Below are positions 10,976-20,900 of a stretch of DNA of 37,904 bases, piece after piece. The position numbers and the translations under genes are program-made. Below the pieces are notes generated by a model. The model searched no databases, had not been told where the DNA came from, and was given only the letters and a program-made list of their open reading frames with translations. Position 1 is the stretch's first letter; each line of letters opens with the position of its first letter. The stretch comes from Phoronis australis (lineage: Eukaryota; Phoronida; Phoronidae). The stretch spans positions 935,273 through 973,176 of the forward strand of contig NMRA01000051.1 of assembly GCA_002633005.1 (NCBI GenBank), in the 5' to 3' direction.

Positions 10976-11812
10976 TGATGATGATAGTGATGCTCAGTGC
11001 TGACTGTGACGATGAGGATGGCGATATGACTACAATAGTGCAATGATGGTGACAGTGATGATGATGACAGTAATAATGGTGGCAATGATGGTGATTGCAA
11101 CAATGATGGCGATAGCATTGATGGTGACAGTGATGATGACAACAGCATTAATGGTGGCAATGATGGTGATTGCAACAATGATGGCAATAGCAATGATGGT
11201 GACAGTGATGATGACAACAGCATTAATGGTGGCAATGATGGTGATTGCAACAATGATGGCAATAGCAATGATGGTGACAGTGATGATGACGACAGCATTA
11301 ATGGTGGCAATGATGGTGATTGCAACAATGATGGCAATAGCATTGATGGTGACAGTGACGATGACGACAGTAATAATGGTGACAATGATGGTGATACAAC
11401 AATGGTGGCGATAGCATTGATGGTGACAGTGATGATGACGACAGCATTAATGGTGGCAATGATGGTGATTGCAACAATGATGGCAATAGCATTGATGGTG
11501 ACAGTGACGATGACGACAGTAATAATGGTGACAATGATGGTGATACAACAATGGTGGCAATAGCAATGATGGTGACAGTGATGATGACGACGGCATTAAT
11601 GGTGGTAATGATGGTGATTGCAACAATGATGGCGATAGCATTGATGGTGACAGTAATGAGGGTGACAATGACGGTGGTAACAATGGTGGTGACAGTGATG
11701 ATGATAATGATGATTATGATGACAGCAATGGTGATGGCAACAATGATAGTGACAGGAAATGACGGTGGTGATAATTATGATGATGGTGACAGTGATGTTG
11801 ATGACACAAAAT
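10976..11812. repeat. GATGGT-rich minisatellite, 75-bp unit with a 149-bp dimeric part
   Basis: A diagnostic GATTGCAACAATGATGG recurs at 11093, 11168, 11243 and 11318 (exactly 75 bp apart). From there it alternates with a variant GATACAACAATGG at 11393 and 11542, with the first type at 11467 and 11616, giving a 149-bp dimer. The flanks of the array decay into ATGATGACR triplets. Because 75 is divisible by three and the triplets avoid stops, long open frames arise on both strands (MMVTVMM-type plus strand, SSSLSPS-type minus strand). These are not credible genes. Confidence 0.95.
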
Positions 11813-12034
11813 ACTCAAGAACTAAGTTACAGCAAGCCCAAAGTGTTGAAACTTTGGAAATCGATGCTTCACTTACAAAAAACACTGGGACATTCAGAAT
11901 ACTTCCTTACATTAGTCCAATCAATCATGTCACAGGGCTCAGATTAAAGGGTATGTGATTTGGCCATGTGCAATTGGCACAATCGTCTCAGCCCTTGTGC
12001 GTTATTACAGAATTTGGCTTTCGGTGAAAGGATT

Positions 12035-12338
12035 CGAAATGGGCCTGGGGTCTATATCTTTGTACTCGAAAAAGAACTCGCAACTCTTTTTGACATTTTC
12101 CATTCTACTTTTAATACAAACTTGAGATAAGTGTCTATTATTCTGTGCTCGAGTCTGCTATGGTTTACAGGGATGCCTGTCTAATTGAGTTTGCTCTTGA
12201 TGGCCAAAGTTATATTTTTGTTCCGAACTTGATGATTATTTGATAGACAATATCTTGAGTTCATATTAAAACAGGATAGAAAGTGTCAAAAGTACTTTTG
12301 ATTTGGAGTACAAAAATTACGGTAGACCCCATTTCCAG
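12035..12338. mobile_element. Foldback/MITE-like element, family 1 copy 2
   Basis: The left arm GAAATGGGCCTGGGGTCTA, then TTTGTACTC and TTGACATTTTC.ATTCTACTTTTAATA, is mirrored by the reverse complement of the right arm ending GGTAGACCCCATTTCC. The ends and the internal GTTATTCTGTGCTCGAG-like segment match the element at 443-850. Its right end lies only about 49 bp upstream of the first recognised exon, so it sits close to the branch-point region of that intron. Confidence 0.75.
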
Positions 12339-12386
12339 AGTTGCAAACTTTAATGTGTCACATGAACTGTTGTCTTCTACTTTCAG

Positions 12387-12571
12387 AAAAGCAAACGTTA
12401 AGTGACTTTGAGAAGACCCTGTTCACTGTGACGCGATTGGCGGCCAACGATGAATGCGTTGGTAATGTCATTGATGGACTGGTAGGCTGCTTTCAAAGTA
12501 TTCTCAATGCAGTTGATCACTCAACTGGTGTTGAGAAACACGTTGGGGAACTGTTTCATCGCCTCATACAG
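12387..12571 (+). CDS. Unidentified helical-repeat gene, exon 1 of 6 recognised (internal exon)
   Basis: Preceded by a clean polypyrimidine acceptor (CTTCTACTTTCAG) and followed by donor GTTTGT. Two bases complete a split codon, then 61 full codons follow (KQTLSDFEKTLFTVTRLAAN..., GNVIDGLVGCFQSI..., ending ELFHRLIQ). The peptide is predicted mainly alpha-helical with heptad-like hydrophobics, like armadillo/HEAT-type helices. It is not the first coding exon: the start codon must lie upstream. I do not recognise the family. The evidence is the open frame, splice signals, helical composition and exact phase continuity with the next exon (phase 0). Confidence 0.8.
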
Positions 12572-13032
12572 GTTTGTATATTTGGCAAGATTAATCTTTG
12601 ATTTTTACTGATATACCATATTGTAGTATGTCGTGAGAATATTTAAGTTTAATTACATGCAAAACGAACTCGTTTCATCCTTGGAATCGTTTCAGATTTG
12701 GATTATGTTTTCAGGCCCGGGGCTGGCTTCTCAAAGAGTGTATATCCAAAAGTTGATTTTTTGCCATGTGGCTTTGTGGTTGAGTCTCCTCCTGAGCAGG
12801 CTATGGATTTCTGCCTTTTGGCCTCGAGGTGGTGGCAGATTGTCTGACTTGGCCTTAGCCTGATTTCATGAAACAGTGATTTTTAGCCAAAAGATAATAG
12901 ACTTTTTGAGAAACAGCCTTCACGTGCCACAAATTATTTACAAATTTACTAAGTAAACTGTACTTTCAGAAGAAACGATGCCAATTTACCCCCCAAGTAA
13001 AGTTCGCTATTGTTGGTAGCAATGCAATTTTT
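12572..13032 (+). other. Intron 1, 5' part
   Basis: AT-rich intronic sequence with no gene. It ends just before the palindrome at 13033. Confidence 0.6.
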
Positions 13033-13058
13033 ACTTGGCGAAATAAATTTCGCCAAGT
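13033..13058. repeat. 26-bp near-perfect palindrome (ACTTGGCGAAAT...)
   Basis: ACTTGGCGAAAT, two bases, ATTTCGCCAAGT: a 12-bp perfect stem. The half-site TAATTTCGCCAAG recurs at 13901-13914 and 14063-14076 at the ends of the duplicated blocks further on. This may be the terminus of a repeat spanning about 13033-14080. The boundaries are inference. Confidence 0.7.
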
Positions 13059-13086
13059 ATGTTGCTCTGTCACTAAGTTTGTTTTT

Positions 13087-13093
13087 NNNNNNN
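13087..13093. other. Assembly gap (7 N)
   Basis: Seven undetermined bases inside intron 1, adjoining the palindrome and a T-rich run. The true length of the missing sequence cannot be told from the window. Confidence 0.99.
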
Positions 13094-13160
13094 AAGGTTC
13101 AAATGCTTCTGGAGGCTACATTTTTTTACGTAAAAGGCTAAGAATCGGCACAGTAAATGG

Positions 13161-13384
13161 ACCGGAAGTTTGCTACAAGTATACCGGAAATTGTTTACTT
13201 CCGGTTAAAGATGGCGGAAATATCGGCTATCGCACATGCACACCTCGATTTTGGCCTAAAAACGTTTTCTCCTCTAGAGGGCGTATTATAAGACCAATTC
13301 CTTCAATTTTTTACAGGTATTAGTTTCTTATAACATGCTATTATACAAAGCCGAAAAACCGGAAGTTGCTTTCAAGATGGCGGA
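13161..13384 (+). promoter_or_regulatory. Two ETS-like plus YY1-like motif pairs
   Basis: ACTTCCGGT (13197-13205) is followed after one base by AAAGATGGCGG (13207-13217). ACCGGAAGT (13358-13366) is followed seven bases later by CAAGATGGCGG (13373-13383). A third ACCGGAAGT lies at 13161-13169. CCGGAAGT is the ETS core and AAGATGGCGG the YY1 core in vertebrates; the pair is typical of housekeeping promoters there. Whether this is an internal promoter, part of a repeat or chance is not decided by the sequence. Confidence 0.35.
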
Positions 13385-13757
13385 TATGGCGCATGTTGAC
13401 CCATTTTCAGTCGTCTGGAGTGCGATTTTAAACGGGAAGAGACAAAGACGTGATTTTTTGCATGTAGATTCTTTGAAGTATAATCTTTCAAATGGCCTGA
13501 AACAAGTTTTTTCTCAGACTTACCGTTTTCGAGTTATTTGACTTTGAATTTCTTAAAAAAAACGCAAAATGTCATTTTTTTCAAAAAACTTACGGAATTA
13601 GGCGATACCATGAGTTTAGAATTTTGAACGGGCTTTCAGAAGATGTTTTCCATTTTTCGCTAGGACGTCTACTTTTCGAGTTGAGATTTTCTGATAACGC
13701 TGTTCCTTTGTTGAGCGCTCTTGCTGCATTGATGTTGGTTTATCTTCTATTGAACTA

Positions 13758-14080
13758 GACTGTAGCCTATTTCTTATTGATTTATGACATCTAAGTTCAT
13801 CATATGAATGTTGTGATGTTGTTCATCATCGCCACCACCATCATCATATTCGTCATCATCATCATCATCTTCGTCATCATCTCCGTCGTTATCTTTTCCG
13901 TTAATTTCGCCAAGTGTCGCACAAGACTGTATCCTTTTTCTTACTGATTTTGGACTTATACGTTCGTCATGTGTATGTTATTATTACTTCTTTTGTTCAT
14001 CCTCGCCACCATCGCCGTCATATTCGTCATCTTCATCATCACCTTTATCGTCATCTTTTTGGTTAATTTCGCCAAGGTTC
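13758..14080 (+). repeat. Two-copy direct duplication, about 165 bp, with (TCATCN)n core
   Basis: GACTGTAGCCTATTTCTTA at 13758 and GACTGTATCCTTTTTCTTA at 13925 start two parallel blocks. Each continues with TTGTTCATC, GCCACCATC, a TCATCR-rich tract and GTTAATTTCGCCAAG. The copies differ by substitutions and small indels, so the duplication is not recent. Confidence 0.8.
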
Positions 14081-15121
14081 GCTCCTCGGAGCGCTTTCAT
14101 TTTAAAAGTTTGTTGTTCCGTGAGGCATTGGATGTGACTAGTAAAATTTGCTCTCAGTAGATGTAATGCAATACAAATATATAATTAAAGTGTCGCTGGT
14201 AGAGGCATTGCAAATGACCAGTGAAATGGGCTTCCAGCGTTTGAATAATTTACCAGTAAAATTTGTTGTTGGCATAGGCAATGCAAAATTACTAAGCTTT
14301 TAGCGTAGTCCATGATGGATAATTATTCTTTTCAAACGCAAAATCTTAATTTAAGATAAAGCGCTGCATGGTCATAGTAGGTCCTGGTGTGATGTCAAAC
14401 CATTGTGTGTGTGGATTGAATGAAAGGTAGCCCAGTTAATCAAGTGGTTGTGTTAAGGATTAATTTACAGTTAGACATTGAAATGTGACCAGAATTGGAA
14501 CATAAGTCACTTTTACTTTGACTTTTTTGCTGCTTTGCTATTGCTACATTCTTGACCCTTCATTGTTCAAACAACAGGTTTAAAATGCCTTATTAACCAG
14601 TGGCAATTATTCAAACAATGGTTTTAAATGTCTTTTTAACTGGTGTCTTGTTTAAGTTCATGTCCTGTCAGTTTAGGGATTCCAGCAATGTGTATATCAA
14701 AAAACACAGGAATGCAAGGGATTATTGTTTGAAGATGGTGCTTAGTCATGTGTCGTTATTTAAAGATGTTGTTCTATGCATGTCTTGTAATCATCCGTCA
14801 TTCTATTATCCATCCGTCATGTCGTCTAGACAGCAGTTTGAACTCTGATTAAATCCCGTTATGTTCTGACAATGGTGATGCTTCATTTCTCCTGTCATCC
14901 CTTCAAAAACCGGATAACTGTGATGAAAATTTTCTGCTGTTCTCTGGGCGGTGAAATATACCACCCATGTTGCACCGTGTTGAAACGCTATATTGCCTTA
15001 TGAATGTACTAATCTTGAAATTCTGAAGTCTGCTTTAGTGTTCAAGGTCTGTGGTTTTCGTGTACAGCAACTAACTGGCCATTGAATGCAATGTTGATTG
15101 AGCTGTTCTTTTGCCTTGCAG
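14081..15121 (+). other. Intron 1, 3' part
   Basis: No gene or clear repeat. It ends in the acceptor TTCTTTTGCCTTGCAG before the next exon. A stop-to-stop frame at 14600-14848 has no coding character. Confidence 0.6.
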
Positions 15122-15214
15122 ACATGCTACGGTGAAATTAAAAAGTGCCACTGCCATGATGACCGACTCTTTGTGTTCCATTTACTAGGAAAGGTGCTTT
15201 ATCTTGCGCTTCAG
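15122..15214 (+). CDS. Unidentified helical-repeat gene, exon 2 of 6
   Basis: 31 codons in phase 0 on both sides, beginning TCYGEIKKCHCHDDRLFVFH and ending GKVLYLALQ. The acceptor is TTTTGCCTTGCAG and the donor GTAACA. The exon is too short to stand out as an ORF. It was found by following the frame from the previous exon: an exactly divisible length, splice signals at both ends and a helical RLFVFHLLGKVLYLAL segment support it. The Cys/His cluster C-x7-C-x-C is notable but resembles no zinc finger I know. Confidence 0.7.
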
Positions 15215-18200
15215 GTAACAGTGGGTCTTCAGTCAGAGTGACGTTTTTCTTCTAATAAATGCCCACATACTTAAACGACACTTTTTGCTAGCTTTTCACC
15301 AGTTTAGTTTCGCTAAAATTGCACCCCTGAATGTGTTTTTGTTCATTTGTGGTGGCCATTTTGTTGCTGCACCGCTCAAAAACTAAATTAAAAATTCTAG
15401 ATATAAAAACCTGCTGAATTTGAAGAATTTCATGTCACATTCTTAGCATAACTTGGGAATGAGTTTAGCATGCTAAATTGTTATTATGTGTTTAAATTCA
15501 TTTGATGAAGTCATTAGATGAAATGCTGTGGAAAGAATATCTTTAAAAATAGGACCAATGCATTAATGAAAATGAGATGTTTACATTCAGTATTGAGCTT
15601 AATATATATTAACTGTTTGCTGGCTTAACTCATAGGTAAATTGGCAATAGTCACTTAAATGGGTTCCGCATTTTGAGAACCTCAAATTTGATGCCAGTTG
15701 TACAGTAGAAAAAATGGTTCTCATATTGTGATATCTCTGTAAGTGACTATTTAACTACCAACCATATTCGCCCTAATAAGCGCCCATGCTCCTATAACCA
15801 CCCCCTCACGGGTTTTCAGACTTTGCTAAAATAAGCGCCTAACCTATGAACGTGTACATGCGAAAAATGCCTTACCTACAGTACTAAAATTCTACAGTAA
15901 CGTCTTCAATTTATCAATAAGATCCAACAGTCCTGAAAAAAATCATTGTGAGCGGAATTTGTAGACCACGAGCCTCGCCGCTGTCGGTATTTAGCCATGA
16001 CTATACACTTCAAACTTCCGCCATGCTTCAAAAAGAACGCATGTTTTGCAGATCTTGCAAGGAACGTGTCCCATTATGGTTTGGCCTTTCAGAACAGATG
16101 CAGCGTACTTGTCAAAGGGATTGTATTGTATATTCTCTCTCAGCAGGAATCAAAATTACGATACTTTGTACATGGGAAAACCGCAAATCGAAGTCTAATA
16201 AAATTTGATCAATGTTAAAAGCACGTAGCAAGGAAGGCATGCTACATACCTGTCATCGAAGACATTAGTCATCGGGAACTATCCATTCTTGACTAGCATA
16301 GCATTAGCATAGCATCGGTATGAAATAAATATTGGCACTAATTTCCGAAAGTTTCTAATTCCATAAAAACGTTTGCGTTATTTTCAAGAGGAATTATTTA
16401 ATTAATCATAATTGATGTTTTTTAAGTCAAAATAACCCACTGATAGTCTGCACCCTTACACCCCCCGAATCTGCGGGAAAATAACTGTTAGAATGTCACG
16501 CATCCAGTCACCCGGCGGCTCACCGAGACAATTCTCAAACTTTTTTCGCAGATGAGATCAACAAGTGCTGAATAAAACACGTTCTGATTTACTGCTTGTG
16601 TTAATTTGTTTAGTTACAATGCACACCCAGATCGTTGCCTGTACTCTGGCAAATGAACTTTAATGACACGCACGCCCTTGGTTGCTCACACATACAGACG
16701 AAGTTTAAAACAAACGTCAAGTAACAACAACATGTGTTTGTCCAGAAATTTTCTAGTGTTGCGGGGAATGATCTAGTGCAGATTTGGACTTCAATGCAGT
16801 TAACCCCGACTCCACAGGAACTTATAAATCTTGGGTACGCTATTTGGAAAACTTAAAGAGGACTTCAGGTAATTTGTTGAGTCTAAACTATATTTTTATT
16901 CAAGAATTCAAGTTGCCCTATCGACAATCGCGAGGTAGCGACGCATCAGTCGGCGAGTTTTTGCCCTGAGATTTCAGCACAATTTTTTGAAAAATGATCG
17001 TAATGCAATGTACCACAATTTTGTGGAAAGTCTGTCATAGGTTACATATACATCACAGAATGTAAATTTGATGAACCCTAGCTTAAGATTTTACCCGTTT
17101 CGGAAACCGGGTTTCAACCGCTTTAGGCCATAATGAGCACTCCCCCATCCTGAAACGAATTTTTCGAAGCACCCTGGGTGCTTATTAGGACGAATACAGT
17201 AATACAAGTTTGGTTGTTACTCCAGCATTCAAATGCTGTTTCAAGAATCTGTTGCCTGTGCAATGACAAAGAGAGGTGTTTCCATCCATGTTGAATTACA
17301 GCACACTTATTACAATGTGAGATTGCCGAGAAGAATTCTGTCATCACTGCCACGTTTAGCCTGAAAAGCAGTTCTAATTCACCCGGTTTGATTTACCAAC
17401 CACATGAATTATTCAATCGGTTCATGTCGGAGACATCGCAGCAACAACTCATTAAAGTTATGGATGTAAGCAATGATTATTATTTCGCGGTAATAAAATT
17501 ACGGTTTGCAAAAAAGCAATTGATAATGAATCTCTATGCAATGATTAATTGCAAAATATTATGCTAATTTGATGTTCATTCAATGTAGATTTTTCTTGAT
17601 TTCCATCTCCATGAGATTATGTTGTTTAATTGCAAACTACGTTATTCTGCTAACGAAGTCGAGCTATTTCTAAGGGTGATAAAGTCATATCCATGTGACA
17701 GGGTTAAGGACTAGAAGAGACAAAGGCGTCCATTAATCAACAGTCTTGACTTTTATTTTTGCAGCGGTTGTTCACCTCTTTTGTTACCAGTTCCTTGCCA
17801 TTCGCCAACTGCGACAGTTCAATCCATGACACGCAGCTATGATATCTTACAGGCTCTGACAATCCTCAATACTGACCATTGATTGGTTTCATTGGTACCA
17901 AGAATTAATTGATTTAAATTCCCAGAACTATCCATAGATTAGTAAAGTCTGACTAATTATTTCCGTAGATAATAAGGAAAGTTGAAGAATGTCTAATTTG
18001 CACCTTATCTAAACTGAATTTCATGCCAATCAATACAGTGTGTTTTAAATAAGATTATGCACTTAAGTTCCACCAGTGCCAATCATTATAATAATGACAA
18101 TGACAACAATACTCAGCAGCCTCGGCAGTTTATTTCCTGAGCCGCTAGGATTTAATGATAGCCTTAAAGCTATTGATTGAGCCATGTGACCATGCTCCTG

Positions 18201-18260
18201 CAGTAAAAGTTTTGCAAAATATTGAGAAAATACTTCGTCAAAAATGGATTTGATAACAGT
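15215..18260 (+). other. Intron 2, 5' part
   Basis: Long AT-rich intron without recognised genes. About 15765-15845 contains CGCCC/TAAGCGCC-rich sequence resembling degenerate transposon ends. Short ORFs at 15948-16218 are overlapping frames of the same DNA and are not credible. Confidence 0.45.
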
Positions 18261-18261
18261 G

Positions 18262-18355
18262 CCAGGAGACAGTGTGGCCTAGGGTGCTTTCTTTACTCGC
18301 GGTCGTGGGTTCAAGTCCCACTGGGTCACACTGCTAGGCCCTTGAGTCAGGTTTC
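18262..18355 (+). mobile_element. tRNA-derived SINE head
   Basis: TGTGGCCTAGGGTG (from 18273) resembles the pol III A box, and GGGTTCAAGTCCC (18307-18319) is a canonical B box about 35 bases later. AGTGTGGCC (18271) can pair with GGTCACACT (18324-18332) like an acceptor stem. The span between them is only 62 nt and the D-arm region is shortened, so it is not an intact tRNA. The following CTTGAGTCAGGTTTCTAGCTC resembles SINE bodies in marine invertebrates. The 3' limit is not clear. Confidence 0.7.
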
Positions 18356-18916
18356 TAGCTCCTTAGCTCTGTTTTAACTATACATTAATAAAGCATAAAA
18401 ATAGTTCCGTGTGATAAGTGCAATGGCCTACATGCACGGCCTGCGCACGTCTGGTATAACGTGTTCCTCACTGCCTGCAATTATTTTTTTATTGCCAGAT
18501 TTCTTCTGATATAAGTGTTGATGGCGAGCTTTTAATAACTGGTGTTACAGTTTTCGTAATAAACCTTTTAGATGAGATTCAATGTTTTTGATAAAAAGTC
18601 TGGAAAGTTGAGTGCTAATTTTGAATCCTGTGCTAATTGTTACAGTTTAAAAAATTTCTTCCAAGGTTTTGGAGAACTGTGCAAATATTATGTATACATG
18701 TCCAGGTTAACACCTATGTTTAACTAAATGCCCAACCCTGAATTTTAAACATGTAATAAAGTTTAGTTCTTAGTTATCCAGGATATGCATACTATTCTTA
18801 ATTCAACCAGGTCTGCTAGACTGTATTTACCTAATTCCTAGATCGTCTGAGTCATTCTTGTCTCCTTTGGTGTACCAATCACATTTTGTTGCATTTATTG
18901 CCCAGTCCCCTTGATT
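18356..18916 (+). other. Intron 2 sequence
   Basis: No recognised feature apart from the possible SINE body directly after 18355. Confidence 0.4.
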
Positions 18917-19128
18917 CTGCGCCCACGTTTTGCTGCCATCTCCATCTGGCATTCAATATCTGTTGCTTTATCTGCTAAACTCTGAGATGGATGTTCATGA
19001 AATTGTGCACACATGTTCCTATCGCGAACGGGTCACGGTACCTGTAAATTTTTGTTCAGACTTGACCACTACTGAGTCCCCTAATGGCAATTTTATGGGC
19101 ACACATCAACACTCACTCTGCTCTTGTT
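18917..19128 (+). mobile_element. Helentron-like repeat, copy 1 (minimal, single module)
   Basis: Head TGCGCCCACGT at about 18918, then CATCTCCATCTGG, then one module (TTCATGAAATTGTGCACACA...) ending CCCCTAATGGCAATTTTA, and directly the tail GGGCACACATCAACACTC..., closing with CTGCTCTTGTT. It shows the basic plan of the family in about 212 bp: head, one module, tail. The larger copies differ by the number of modules between the same ends. The core is degenerate (CTAATGG for CTAGTGG). Confidence 0.7.
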
Positions 19129-19635
19129 TTAATTCTTCAACGTTTTGAATGGGTACGCCATTGTTTTATTTGGAGGTTTTGTTTTAGTCTAGTTAAGCCA
19201 CCTATACGTTCTGAATCCAAATTTGATAACCTCGTAGGGTCATTTGACCTTCACCCTTAAGAGTTTTGAATGTTATTATGGTTTAAAGTACATTTGAATG
19301 AAGGATTGGATTTTTTATGCGCCCACATAATTATATGTAGGTGCATATTGCCCTCATCTCTATCTGGGTGTCCGGTGTCCGCGCCTGTATGTCCCAAACC
19401 CCTTGCAGGATCATATTGAAATTTAGCAGGTGTGTTCCAATGGGGTTGACAACTGAGGGCGACGAGTTTCGGACCGTCCCAAATACCGCTGTGCTTCCTA
19501 GTGGCAATTTTAGTTTTTTGCATCTGCCTCTGTATCTTCAAAGGTCCTCAACCGATTTTTATGAAATTTGGCACATAGGTATGTGCTAATGAGAGGATGC
19601 TATCCTTCAGTTTTCGGATGGATTCGAGCCATTTT

Positions 19636-19652
19636 GCGTCATCTAGTGGCCA
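19636..19652 (-). promoter_or_regulatory. CTCF-like site in repeat copy 2
   Basis: Minus strand TGGCCACTAGATGACGC matches the consensus TGGCCACYAGRKGGCGC at 16 of 17 positions. It is one of the array of module cores. Occupancy is not shown. Confidence 0.55.
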
Positions 19653-20078
19653 TTTTTACTATTTTCGAGTCCGTTTTTGGCGTCCACCCCTCTATCAACC
19701 AAATCACTCGAAGGGTGTTTGTGAAAGTTAGCATGCATGTTCTTACTATGAAGAGGACGGTTGACGATTTTCCGACGACTTTGACTACTGTGGCGGCTCC
19801 TAGTGGCAGTTTTTTTTTGCACCTATGGCTGTATCTCCTAAAATGTTGGCAGGATCTTTACTAAATTTAGGAAATGTATAATATATGATGTTGACAATGG
19901 ATCACAACAACTTTTGGACGGATCTGACTACCAGTGTGCCCCCTAGTGGCAATTTTAGTTTTTTACGCTTACCTCTATCTTCAAAGGTCCTCAACGTATT
20001 TTCATGAAATTTGGCATATAGGCATCTATTAGTGAGATGATGCTATCCTTCTGTTTTCAGTTGGACTTGACGTAGTTT

Positions 20079-20095
20079 GCACCCCCTAGTGGCCA
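20079..20095 (-). promoter_or_regulatory. CTCF-like site in repeat copy 2
   Basis: Minus strand TGGCCACTAGGGGGTGC matches the CTCF consensus at 16 of 17 positions. It lies about 443 bp from the site at 19636, i.e. the same place one higher-order unit later. Confidence 0.55.
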
Positions 20096-20900
20096 TTTTT
20101 ACTGTTTTCATGTTCACCCCTCTATCAACCAAACTGTTCTAAGGATGATTGTGAAAATTGGCATGTATGTTCTTACTATGAATAGGACAGCTCACCACGA
20201 TTTTCCGACGACTTTGACTACTGTGGTGCTTCCTAGTGGCATTTTTTGCACCCATGGCTGTATCTCCTAAACTGTTTAACCAATATATTTATTTGATGTT
20301 GACAACAAATGACTACAACTTTCAGACGGATGGGATTACCGGTGTGCCCCCTAGTGGCAATGTTAGTTTTTTAGGTTCACCTCTGTATCTTCAAAGGTCA
20401 GAAAATTTGGAATATAGGCATCTAATGGTGAGATGATGCTCTCCTCCCGTTTTTGGATGCAATCGAGGTACTTTGCACCACCTATTGGCCATTTGTGCTG
20501 TTTTCAAGTCTGTTTTTGGCGTCCACTCCTCTATTAACCAAACCATTATAAAGATTTTTTTGAAAGTAGGCATATATGTTCTCAGTGTGAAGAGGACAGT
20601 TGAAGATATTGCCTTTCACTACCGTGGTGGCTCCTAGTGGTAGTTTTGTTTTGTTTTTCGCCCATAGCTGCATCTCCTAAACACACTACATGATGATTAT
20701 TAAATTAGCTAGCAACAGACGACGTCTTTCAGGGGGATCCAATGAACGCTGTGCCTCATAGTGGGAATTTCATTTTTTCCATTTTCCTTTGTTCCTATGA
20801 AGTTCCTTGACCATTTTTATGAAACAAATAAGCAACCCTAGAAGCACACCGTGTGCGGTACATTTGTGTGCGCAGTTCAACGCTCCGCGTTGCTCTTGTT

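Larger units (their letters stand above)
19316..20900 (+). mobile_element. Helentron-like repeat, copy 2 (about ten modules)
   Basis: Starts with a palindromic head TATGCGCCCACATAA / TTATATGTAGGTGCATA and the CATCTCTATCTGGGTG segment. About ten diverged modules follow, whose CTAGTGG cores start near 19498, 19643, 19799, 19943, 20086, 20233, 20351, 20482, 20634 and 20756 (mostly 118-156 bp apart). It ends with the tail CCCTAGAAGCACACC, TTCAACGCTCCGCGTTGCTC and TTGTT at 20900. Modules succeed each other in the order CAATTTT, CCATTTT, CAGTTTT after the core, so three modules form a higher-order unit of about 440 bp. Short ORFs inside are by-products of this periodicity. Confidence 0.85.

Noticed and set aside
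10954-11958. Long overlapping ORFs on both strands (Met/Thr/Val-rich and Ser/Leu/Pro-rich)
   Set aside because: They are a by-product of a 75-bp triplet-based minisatellite without stops; both strands are open at once and composition is pure repeat.
18271-18332. Intact tRNA gene
   Set aside because: A and B boxes and a pairing acceptor-like stem are present, but the span is only 62 nt and the D-arm region is incomplete; a SINE head fits better.
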